The notes below the pieces were generated by a model. The model saw only the letters and a program-made list of their open reading frames with translations, ran no database searches and was not told the origin of the DNA. Positions 14,032-21,359 of a DNA stretch of 22,771 nt are shown here, piece by piece. Position 1 is the stretch's first letter. Every line of letters starts with the position of its first letter. The DNA comes from an uncultured Lachnospiraceae bacterium. GTDB taxonomy: Bacteria; Bacillota; Clostridia; Lachnospirales; Lachnospiraceae. A program made the position numbers and the translations under genes. The DNA lies in the NCBI GenBank assembly GCA_910585005.1, contig CAJUCN010000032.1, forward strand, positions 1 through 22,771. The letters run 5' to 3'.

Positions 14032-14100
14032 ATTATAAAGGTTTCGCTGGCAGTTGCGCTAGAAACTCTAGTTTGAAAGCGCCGCAACTATTGGTTGCAA
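14032..14100 (-). promoter_or_regulatory. Control region of the XRE-DUF4097 pair with nested inverted repeats
   Basis: A perfect TATAAT (14037-14032, minus) lacks a good -35, so an activator or different start is possible. Upstream are CTAGA-AAC-TCTAG (14059-14071) and GTTGCG/CGCAAC (14053-14058 and 14083-14088). A second GTTGC copy at 14094-14098 can pair with the same CGCAAC-containing arm (14082-14088 with 14094-14100). The repeats could be XRE operators or, in a read-through RNA, two exclusive hairpins. This accounts for most of the 152-nt gap 13971-14122. Confidence 0.45.
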
Positions 14101-14122
14101 GCGCCTCTACACCCTGTTTTTC

Positions 14123-16666
14123 CTACTGTTCACTTCTAATATAAGTAATGAATCTGTTCCCGTTTTGCTCAAACCATTCTGTAGAGTCGTTCATCCCTAC
14201 TTTATAGACTGTACCTGTTTCAGGATTCATAACAACTGTATTTTTTTCATTGAATCCAACAACTAATACTGCGGAACCGTCCTGCATCATTGCAAGCACC
14301 GGAATATCCCTGTTTACATAATAGAGTACGGAATCTAAGGTGCATCCCGTCAGATCAAGTACCTGTGCATCCTCCAGGCTTTCCTCAAGAATTTTAATCA
14401 CAGAGTCCCCTCTTCTTAACATATATCCGGAATTCCTGACGATTCCTTCATAGGCAAGGATCGTATCCAGGCATACCGCAAGGGAATTCCCCTCCTCGCT
14501 CATCTGTTCCCCCTGGATTGCCATGATCTGATTACGGAGGCTTCTGTTGCCCTTTTTCCAAATATAATTACCGTCTTTGGCTACCACTACCCCTGAAATT
14601 TCATCCGCAAGCCTGATGGCTCTGCCGGCGTCTGTACTCACCGTTTCAATACCGTATTTCCCATACACATAATACTTTTCACCATACTCCAAAGTACTTG
14701 ACAGGTTGATGCTCCTGCCACCTTCAAATAAAACTTCCTTCGGCGTCAAATGCATAATAGAATCTGTCTCTATCTTATTTTTCAATGCGATCTGTGTAAG
14801 CCTTGCATATTTATCTACCACTGCCGTTTCAATGGTATTTTTACTTTCGGCTTTGCTTTCCGCATTCATGATCTGGTCTTCGACCGTCTCCTTATATGTG
14901 CCGTCCTCTTGCTTTTCCACCCTCTCTAAGATAATCTGATTTCCTTCCACTTGCCCCGATATCACATAGATATTTTCCTGCTGATATTCCTTCAGTACAC
15001 CAGATGTTTCATTTTCTATGCGGACCACATACATAGGAATCATAAGATTCCCGGCATAATCCTCCTGAATATCGCTTTCCCTGGCAATGCCGTAGATCAG
15101 GTCTTCTTCCATAAATCCAATAGGAATGATTCTTTCTCCACCTTCCGCCCGGATCGTCTTCTGACTGCCGGACACCAAATTCATCAGCACCAGTTCTCTG
15201 CCCTTAAAACCCTGACTGTCCTTCTGCCATACTACCATACGGTTGCTGTCCGACACCTTAAAATTTTCTTCTGTCAGATTTTCCACCACGATCTCACTAT
15301 TCCGCTGCATAATATCTATTCCGTAGATCTGGTTTTCCCACATCAAGTACAGTTTGCCATTCTTATTCACATATGCCAGCCTGTCAACTTCCCTCATCAG
15401 AAGCGATTGAGGTTCCTTGCTGGATATATAAGTCATTTCCTCCACCGTGTTCACCGTGCTGTCATAGTAAGATATGGATATCCCTGATTCCCCTTCGTGC
15501 CGGCCTCTGTTCATATAGCCATAGACCATAAAGATCACATTCCCACCTTCATCCACATTTAAGATTTTAATCTTAAAATCATCGTTAAGGGTTCTGGCAT
15601 CTAAATTCTCTTCATCATAAAAACCAAACAAAAGCGCCAGTTTATTATCAGCCAGATTATAGCTGTAAAGGCGGTTTCCCGTGGCAAAGCAGACTACATT
15701 CCCCCCGTCGCTTTCCTTAATAAGCGTCTCTTCCCCGATAATCCCAAGCATGATCTTATTATTGGCATAAACCTTTCCGTTTTTATTAAAGATCTGGTTC
15801 ATACTGCGCTCAAAGTCCAAAAGATAAATTCTCTCCTGCGTGTATCGTACACGGTAATATTCCTTAACACGATAATAGCAGGTTTCCCCGGCATAGGGCA
15901 TGGATACATAATATTCCATTACAAAGTTGCCCGTTTCCCTGCCCAGGTCTTTGATCGTGATATCCTCCCCTCCCAGGCGTTCCACATCAAGATCTCCCCA
16001 TGTCACTTGTTGAAAGCTACTGTGGATCGTTACCCGTCCAAAAGTGGTGTTATCCCCTTCTGCATTCGATTCCAGATACTTGGTCAGATCCCGGGCAGCC
16101 TCTTTATCAAAAGTCTTATTGGAAAAATCTGTAATATACTCTAATTTATCAGCAACATAATATTCTTCCGGATTAATGATCCGGGTATAATATCTGATCT
16201 GGTCTCCTCCGGCCGTTGTCAAAACCAGCACCAGCAGATACTCCCGGTTACTCTCGATCAAATCCTTAATCCCAAAGGAAACTTTCACCTCATCTTCCGA
16301 CTGTTCATATTCTTCCACCACCGTATCTTCAATCAGCCTGCTTCCATCCACGCTCCTAACCTCAAACCGGATCTGGCCGATCTCACACCCATAAGTGTCA
16401 ATGTCCAAGTTCATTTTTCTTCCCGCGGCAAGAGGGGTAAGGCAATCCCGCATCTGGCTTACCTCCATCACATCCCGATAGCCATGAAGGACATTAATCC
16501 GGAATCCTCCATAGTTTACCGCCACCACAGGATAGGTTGCTTTCGCCATCTCTGTGGTCATGTCCGTATTTCCTTTATTTAAAAGACTGCTGATCACAAA
16601 CAGCGCCGCAAAAAACACTGCTGTAACAATCGTCCCCTTTATCACCGCTCTTCTCATTTTTTTCAT
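14123..16666 (-). CDS. Large membrane-anchored beta-rich protein with a C39-like C-terminal domain
   Basis: The 847-residue protein has one N-terminal span (about 8-29) and is otherwise soluble, so most of it should face outside. The middle (about 300-650) alternates short strands with patterns such as GNRLYSYNLADNK and NGKLYLMWENQIYGIDI, which resemble beta-propeller blades. The last 120 residues resemble a C39-like peptidase fold: Cys732 in SLAVCLDTILAYEG, then IPVLAMMQDGSAVLVVGF and VVMNPETGTVYKV. The His expected in the GHxVVLxGY position is absent (GSAVLVVGF), and the usual DP is NP, so it is probably not a working protease. The gene overlaps the methyltransferase by 4 nt (ATGA). I do not recognise a named family; it could be a cell-wall or lipid-binding scaffold. 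Confidence 0.85.
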   Translation of the reverse strand: MKKMRRAVIKGTIVTAVFFAALFVISSLLNKGNTDMTTEMAKATYPVVAVNYGGFRINVLHGYRDVMEVSQMRDCLTPLAAGRKMNLDIDTYGCEIGQIRFEVRSVDGSRLIEDTVVEEYEQSEDEVKVSFGIKDLIESNREYLLVLVLTTAGGDQIRYYTRIINPEEYYVADKLEYITDFSNKTFDKEAARDLTKYLESNAEGDNTTFGRVTIHSSFQQVTWGDLDVERLGGEDITIKDLGRETGNFVMEYYVSMPYAGETCYYRVKEYYRVRYTQERIYLLDFERSMNQIFNKNGKVYANNKIMLGIIGEETLIKESDGGNVVCFATGNRLYSYNLADNKLALLFGFYDEENLDARTLNDDFKIKILNVDEGGNVIFMVYGYMNRGRHEGESGISISYYDSTVNTVEEMTYISSKEPQSLLMREVDRLAYVNKNGKLYLMWENQIYGIDIMQRNSEIVVENLTEENFKVSDSNRMVVWQKDSQGFKGRELVLMNLVSGSQKTIRAEGGERIIPIGFMEEDLIYGIARESDIQEDYAGNLMIPMYVVRIENETSGVLKEYQQENIYVISGQVEGNQIILERVEKQEDGTYKETVEDQIMNAESKAESKNTIETAVVDKYARLTQIALKNKIETDSIMHLTPKEVLFEGGRSINLSSTLEYGEKYYVYGKYGIETVSTDAGRAIRLADEISGVVVAKDGNYIWKKGNRSLRNQIMAIQGEQMSEEGNSLAVCLDTILAYEGIVRNSGYMLRRGDSVIKILEESLEDAQVLDLTGCTLDSVLYYVNRDIPVLAMMQDGSAVLVVGFNEKNTVVMNPETGTVYKVGMNDSTEWFEQNGNRFITYIRSEQ

Positions 16667-17871
16667 AATGAAATCCTGTCCTCATCCTTCATCAGCTTTT
16701 GAAGCGTCATTTCCACCCTGCACGCATCTGTCAACTGCCTGATATTACTACTCCTGCCTGCAACGTCCTCTCTCCTGACTGCCCTGATCAGTATATTCTT
16801 TGGTGTATGCTCCATATCAATAAACTCCAACACCTTCGTCTCATATCCTGCCTCCTCAAGCAAATTGGCACGGATGGCGTCGGTAAGGATTGCCGATAGC
16901 CGCTCTTTCAACAACCCATATTTCAAAACGGGGGCAAGCAGCTCGTTTTCTATCTGCTTGTTTACCTCATGCTGACAACAGGGCACTGCAAAGATCACTT
17001 TTGCTTTCCACTCTATGGCTTTTTTGATCGCATGGTCTGTTGCTGTATCACAAGCATGAAGGGTAACCACCATATCCACCTGTCCTGTTTCGCAATAAGC
17101 GCTGATATCTCCCTGGAAAAAGCGAAGCTTCTCATAGCCATAACTCTCCGCCAACGTGTTACACTTTTTAATAACATCTGCTTTTAAATCCAACCCGGTA
17201 ATTTCCACGTTGATTCCTTTCACCTCATGTAAATAGTGGTACAAAGCAAACGTCAGGTAGGACTTCCCACATCCAAAATCGATAATCCGTACTCTTTTCC
17301 CTTTATCCAGTGTAGGCAGAATATCCTCAACAAATTCCAAATAACGGTTGATCTGTTTAAATTTGTCATAACGGGAACGCAGAATCATTCCCTCCGGGGA
17401 CTGCACGCCCAGATCTACCAAAAACGGGACAGGCACGCCTTCCTTCAAAAGATAATGCTTTGTCCTGTTATGGGACATATCCGGCATTAGGCTTTCCTTT
17501 TGCCCTGACCGGGTGTGTTTGAAAGTCACTTTCCCTTTCTTACTCACCAGCACGGTCATCCTTCCCTCCATACTCTGGGCCTCTAACTGCCGGAATTCCT
17601 CATTCATATACTGTAAAATACGTTCTGCTATTTCCTCAGCAGTATGATTTTCATGAAACACCTGCGTCCCTTTCGTAGCGGTTTCCTGAAAATAAAGGCT
17701 TCCCTTTAACATGATCGGCCGGATCTTTACCTTTGTAGCTCCCGCCATACTTCTGGGATTGCTGATAATGATCTGATAGAGCCTGTCCGTCAAAAATTCT
17801 GTAAGTTTGCTTTTTAATTCTTCCATATGATCGACTGTTTCCTTTTTATCCCGTAACATAAATATAGCCAT
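16663..17871 (-). CDS. METTL25-like SAM-dependent methyltransferase
   Basis: The 402-residue protein is a class I methyltransferase of the Methyltransf_32 (METTL25/RRNAD1-like) type. It shows SAM motif I DFGCGKSYLTF (198-208), an acidic strand end in ITGLDLKADVI (224-234), LHACDTATDHAIK (271-283) and the family-typical VPCCQHE (296-302). An N-terminal domain of about 130 residues precedes it. The likely substrate is RNA, by family, but none is established for bacterial members as far as I know. Start is uncertain: the ATG at 17871 follows a promoter closely with almost no leader or ribosome site; an ATG at 17826 (MEELKSK) has AAGGAA but 12 nt away. Its stop overlaps the start of the 847-residue gene. 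Confidence 0.85.
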   Translation of the reverse strand: MAIFMLRDKKETVDHMEELKSKLTEFLTDRLYQIIISNPRSMAGATKVKIRPIMLKGSLYFQETATKGTQVFHENHTAEEIAERILQYMNEEFRQLEAQSMEGRMTVLVSKKGKVTFKHTRSGQKESLMPDMSHNRTKHYLLKEGVPVPFLVDLGVQSPEGMILRSRYDKFKQINRYLEFVEDILPTLDKGKRVRIIDFGCGKSYLTFALYHYLHEVKGINVEITGLDLKADVIKKCNTLAESYGYEKLRFFQGDISAYCETGQVDMVVTLHACDTATDHAIKKAIEWKAKVIFAVPCCQHEVNKQIENELLAPVLKYGLLKERLSAILTDAIRANLLEEAGYETKVLEFIDMEHTPKNILIRAVRREDVAGRSSNIRQLTDACRVEMTLQKLMKDEDRISL

Positions 17872-17890
17872 AACTTTGCGTCATGACTAT

Positions 17891-17919
17891 ATTTTACTTA
17901 TTTACATGCAAAACCACAA
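17891..17919 (-). promoter_or_regulatory. Putative promoter of the methyltransferase operon
   Basis: TTGTGG (17919-17914) and TAAAAT (17896-17891) are 17 bp apart on the minus strand. Transcription would begin about 10-15 nt before the first possible ATG, so the message may be nearly leaderless or start translation at a later ATG. Confidence 0.45.
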
Positions 17920-17934
17920 CCCAAACTTTTAGAA

Positions 17935-18324
17935 TCAGAACCTGAGAATCCCTCTCCTGGAATTATGCCTTCTCTTGTAAATCTCATAAAATAAGAGGAT
18001 CTGCACCAGATCTCCCATCCATTCCCATTTCTCCGGCGGTATTTCTTCCTTCGGCTCCGCCTTTTCCTCATCCCGTTTGATCCGTTCCAAAATATCCTTT
18101 GACAATTTATAAAGCTGCCATTTATCCGGGTATTCATCATAAATCATGCTGCCTTCATAATCCAGCTTATCCAAAATACCTGCAATAACCTTTTGGTACC
18201 TTTTAGCCTCCGCCGGATACATTTGCTGGAGATACTCCAAATCCCTGACAATGGAATCCTCCTCCTGATAGTACATGGGCAATGGATAGGTCATATAAAA
18301 AGGCATAATTTTGCGTTCATACAT
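17935..18324 (-). CDS. Conserved hypothetical protein, acidic/aromatic N-terminus
   Basis: The 129-residue protein starts MYERKIMPFYMTYPLPMYY and carries LEYLQQMYPAEAKRYQKVI, then EYEGSMIYDEYPDK-like text (here DYEGSMIYDEYPDK), a Glu-rich linker and a C-terminal amphipathic helix ending in basic KRRHNSRRG. I recall related small proteins with a YPM...F and a MIYDEYPD core in Lachnospiraceae genomes, but no function. No signal peptide or true membrane span is evident. AAGGAAG precedes the ATG by 8 nt. It follows the atp terminator by about 120 nt. A CATATGAT element at about 18352-18359 (minus) resembles a sporulation-sigma -10, but there is no convincing -35. Confidence 0.75.
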   Translation of the reverse strand: MYERKIMPFYMTYPLPMYYQEEDSIVRDLEYLQQMYPAEAKRYQKVIAGILDKLDYEGSMIYDEYPDKWQLYKLSKDILERIKRDEEKAEPKEEIPPEKWEWMGDLVQILLFYEIYKRRHNSRRGILRF

Positions 18325-18444
18325 ATTGATAACTTCCTTTTATCTTTACAGCTATCATATGCTTTCCCAGCCTTGCTTGTGAAACTCCTTAGCTGGTTTT
18401 CCCTCTCCTTTGACATAAAAAAGCAAATACGCTCCTTATCGGAT

Positions 18445-18479
18445 AAAAAAGAGGCACATATGCCTATATGTACCTCTTT
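18445..18479 (-). terminator. Terminator of the atp operon
   Basis: Arms 18479-18466 and 18461-18448 pair over 14 bp (one G-T) around a GCCT/AGGC tetraloop, and the 3' arm extends into a run of six Ts ending at 18445. It lies 4 nt after the atpC stop. The remaining gap to 18325 holds only the upstream region of the small hypothetical gene. Confidence 0.92.
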
Positions 18480-18483
18480 CCTT

Positions 18484-18891
18484 TTACTTATGAATTACAT
18501 GAATACGGGCAAGCGCCCTCTGCAGCGCCGTCTCCGCACGCAAAAGATCCGTTTCCGGCGTCTTGGAGCTTAGCCGTTCTTCGGCACGCTCCCTGGCCGC
18601 CTCCGCCCTGTCAAGGTCAATTTCATGGGGCCATTCAATGATCTCTGCCATGATGACCACTTCGTCCTGAAGGATCTCCGCAAAGCCTGCATGGAGCGCC
18701 GCTTCCTTAACTCCTTCCGCCTCCGTAATCGTTACAATGCCCGGACTGATGATCACGGTGGTGGGTACATGCCTTTTGTATACACCAATCTCACCCTCCG
18801 TAGTATTAAACTCTACCATGGATACCTGACCTTCATAAAAAATCCTGTCAGGGGTAATGATCTTTAGTGTAAATAAATTATTTTCTGCCAT
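18484..18891 (-). CDS. atpC: ATP synthase F1 subunit epsilon
   Basis: The 135-residue protein has the N-terminal beta sandwich (LKIITPDRIFYEGQVSMVEF, TTEGEIGVYKRHVPTT, then HAGFAEI) and the two-helix C-terminal domain with AEAARERAEERLSS. Epsilon is part of the central stalk and inhibits hydrolysis through its C-terminal helices. The ATG at 18891 is preferred over GTG 18897 because GGAGGG lies five nt before it. It follows atpD by 15 nt and is the last gene of the operon. Confidence 0.95.
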   Translation of the reverse strand: MAENNLFTLKIITPDRIFYEGQVSMVEFNTTEGEIGVYKRHVPTTVIISPGIVTITEAEGVKEAALHAGFAEILQDEVVIMAEIIEWPHEIDLDRAEAARERAEERLSSKTPETDLLRAETALQRALARIHVIHK

Positions 18892-18906
18892 ATGCACCCT
18901 CCCTCA

Positions 18907-20316
18907 CTATTTCACGCGGGCAAGTACATCGTCTATGCTCCCTGCATTAAGGAAATAGCTTTCAGGAATATCGTCATGCTTACCTTCTAAAATTTCCTTA
19001 AAGCCGCGGATCGTCTCACTGATCGGAACATACTTTCCTTCCAATCCGGTAAACTGTCCTGCCACAAAGAAAGGCTGGGACAAGAATCTCTGAACCTTCC
19101 TTGCACGGGAAACCACCAGCTTGTCACTTTCTGACAATTCATCCATACCAAGGATCGCAATGATATCCTGCAGCTCTTTATATCTTTGAAGGATTTCCTG
19201 AACGCCTCTGGCTGTGTGATAATGCTCTTCACCCAAAATCCTTGGATCCAAAATCCTTGAAGTGGACTCTAACGGATCTACCGCCGGATAAATACCCAGC
19301 TCAACGATAGACCTGGAAAGAACCGTCGTTGCATCCAAATGGGCAAACGTCGTAGCCGGCGCCGGGTCCGTCAAGTCATCCGCCGGCACATAAACTGCCT
19401 GTACGGAAGTAATAGAACCGTTCTTCGTGGATGTGATACGCTCCTGAAGCGCACCCATCTCTGTCTGCAAAGTGGGCTGGTAACCTACTGCAGAAGGCAT
19501 ACGCCCTAACAGAGCGGACACCTCTGAACCTGCCTGGGTAAAACGGAAAATATTGTCGATAAATAAAAGGACATCCTTTCCACCCTTGTCACGGAAATAT
19601 TCTGCCATCGTAAGCCCTGAAAGACCAACCCTCATTCTGGCTCCGGGAGGCTCGTTCATCTGCCCAAATACCATGGTCGTCTTATCAATAACACCGGACT
19701 CTATCATTTCATGATAAAGGTCATTTCCTTCTCTGGTTCTCTCTCCAACGCCCGTAAATACAGAATAACCGCCATGCTCCGTTGCAATGTTACGGATCAG
19801 CTCCTGGATCAAAACGGTCTTGCCAACACCGGCGCCGCCGAAAAGTCCAATCTTTCCGCCCTTCTGGTAAGGGCAAAGAAGATCTACCACCTTGATACCC
19901 GTCTCAAGCAGCTCCTGCTGTGTAGACTGTTCCACAAATTCCGGGGCCGGCCTATGAATCGGCTCAAGGCTCACGCCTTCCGGGGCCGGCTTATTATCAA
20001 TAGGCTCGCCCAATACGTTAAACATACGCCCCAGCGTATTTTCTCCTACCGGAACACTGATGGGAGCGCCTGTTGCAATTGCTTCCATTCCTCTTACCAG
20101 TCCGTCCGTGGAACCCATGGCAATACATCTGACGGTATCATCACCCAAGTGCTGGGCTACCTCCACCGTAAGCTGGCTGCCATCTTTTAGCGGAATCTTA
20201 ATTGCTTCATTAATTTCCGGCAGGCTGCCATCTGTAAATTTGATATCCAGAACGGCACTGATAATCTGTGTAATTTTACCCGAGCAGAGTTTTCCGCCCG
20301 TATTTACATCTGCCAT
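18907..20316 (-). CDS. atpD: ATP synthase F1 subunit beta
   Basis: This is the 469-residue catalytic subunit. The P-loop is GGAGVGKT (160-167), the catalytic Glu is E192 in GVGERTREGNDLY, Walker B is LLFIDNIFRF (250-259), and the adenine-side motif PSAVGYQPTL is intact. The C-terminal DELSEED loop that contacts gamma reads DELSESD (392-398), a mild variant losing one acidic residue. AGGAGG precedes the ATG. It is separated from atpG by an unusually long, inverted-repeat-rich gap and lies 15 nt upstream of atpC. Confidence 0.98.
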   Translation of the reverse strand: MADVNTGGKLCSGKITQIISAVLDIKFTDGSLPEINEAIKIPLKDGSQLTVEVAQHLGDDTVRCIAMGSTDGLVRGMEAIATGAPISVPVGENTLGRMFNVLGEPIDNKPAPEGVSLEPIHRPAPEFVEQSTQQELLETGIKVVDLLCPYQKGGKIGLFGGAGVGKTVLIQELIRNIATEHGGYSVFTGVGERTREGNDLYHEMIESGVIDKTTMVFGQMNEPPGARMRVGLSGLTMAEYFRDKGGKDVLLFIDNIFRFTQAGSEVSALLGRMPSAVGYQPTLQTEMGALQERITSTKNGSITSVQAVYVPADDLTDPAPATTFAHLDATTVLSRSIVELGIYPAVDPLESTSRILDPRILGEEHYHTARGVQEILQRYKELQDIIAILGMDELSESDKLVVSRARKVQRFLSQPFFVAGQFTGLEGKYVPISETIRGFKEILEGKHDDIPESYFLNAGSIDDVLARVK

Positions 20317-20330
20317 TTCTCCTCCTATCT

Positions 20331-20432
20331 AACCCGGTGTTCCGGGTTTCTATTTTTCTTGAGACTCGCAAACACACGCTCACACGCTTTTAGCCCGATT
20401 TTACCGGGCGTTTGCTCGTTCGCAGGCGCCTG
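20331..20432 (-). repeat. Structured intergenic region between atpG and atpD
   Basis: In the 129-nt gap are three inverted repeats. CAGGCGCCTG (20423-20432) is fully palindromic. GCCCG/CGGGC (20393-20397, 20405-20409) is nested inside GCAAAC/GTTTGC (20368-20373, 20410-20415). AACCCGG/CCGGGTT (20331-20337, 20342-20348) is a 7-bp stem with a 4-nt loop, ending about 8 nt before the atpD ribosome site. None ends in a proper terminator T-run. They may protect or process the mRNA or tune atpD translation. Confidence 0.7.
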
Positions 20433-20445
20433 TTTTTCTTCACAC

Positions 20446-21321
20446 CTACGAGATTGCATTTGCACCAGCAATGATCTCCGTCAATTCCTGTGTGATGGAA
20501 CCTTGACGCGCCCGGTTATATAGCAGCGTCAAATGATCGATCATCTCTTCCGCATTGCTGGTTGCCGAATCCATCGCCTGCATCCTGGCGCCATTTTCAC
20601 TTGCCACAGCTTCGATCATCGCTCCATAGATCAGGCTGGTGATATATTTAGGAATCAACATGTTCAATGCTTCTTCATCATCAGGCTCAAAATTCATCAG
20701 CGCCTTTTCGTCTCCAGCGCTTTCCTCCGCCTTTGCCTCCACAGCTTCCTGCTCAGCTATCTCCACCGGTAATAGCTTTAAGAGCGTTGGAACATGGACC
20801 ACCGTATTCTTAAACCCGGTATAGGCAAGATAAATTTCGCTGATCTCACCCTTGGCAAAAGCCTCCAGCACATCCTTACAGATCTTCATCGCATCCGCAT
20901 AGACAGGCTCTTCGATTACATCGGAGTAATCCGCTTTGATCTCATAGTTCCTTTGTAATGCATCCCTGCCCTTTTTTCCGATGGCATAGATCATCAAATC
21001 CTCGTTTGCCAGTTCCCCTCTTGTGACCAGTTTGATCACATTGGAGTTATATCCCCCTGCAAGTCCACGATTTGATGTGATCACGATGACCGCCTTCTTT
21101 CCGGTTTCTCCGGCCTTCAGGTATTTATGATCCAAATTCCCCGTTTTGCTTAAGATAGAATTTACCGTATCAAACATGTACCGGAAATAGGACTGTGATT
21201 TTTCGGCATTCTGCTTGGCTCTCTGAAGTTTAACCGTCGAAACAAGCTTCATGGCTTTGGTAATCTGCTGGGTGCTTTGAATACTGCCCTTACGCCTTTT
21301 TATGTCTCTCATTGAGGCCAT
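20446..21321 (-). CDS. atpG: ATP synthase F1 subunit gamma
   Basis: This 291-residue central rotor shaft has the N-terminal coiled-coil helix with DIKRRKGSIQSTQQITKAMK and the C-terminal helix with LLYNRARQGSITQELTEIIA, which together form the shaft. The central domain begins at VIVITSNRGLAGGYNSNVI. Around residues 190-215 an acidic segment (EAKAEESAGDEKALMNFEPD) lengthens a loop slightly. Length is normal for the family. It starts 38 nt after atpA, with a small palindrome (AACTGCACAGTT) in that gap. Confidence 0.97.
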   Translation of the reverse strand: MASMRDIKRRKGSIQSTQQITKAMKLVSTVKLQRAKQNAEKSQSYFRYMFDTVNSILSKTGNLDHKYLKAGETGKKAVIVITSNRGLAGGYNSNVIKLVTRGELANEDLMIYAIGKKGRDALQRNYEIKADYSDVIEEPVYADAMKICKDVLEAFAKGEISEIYLAYTGFKNTVVHVPTLLKLLPVEIAEQEAVEAKAEESAGDEKALMNFEPDDEEALNMLIPKYITSLIYGAMIEAVASENGARMQAMDSATSNAEEMIDHLTLLYNRARQGSITQELTEIIAGANAIS

Positions 21322-21359
21322 AACATTACCCTATCCTTTCCTTAGAACTGTGCAGTTCC

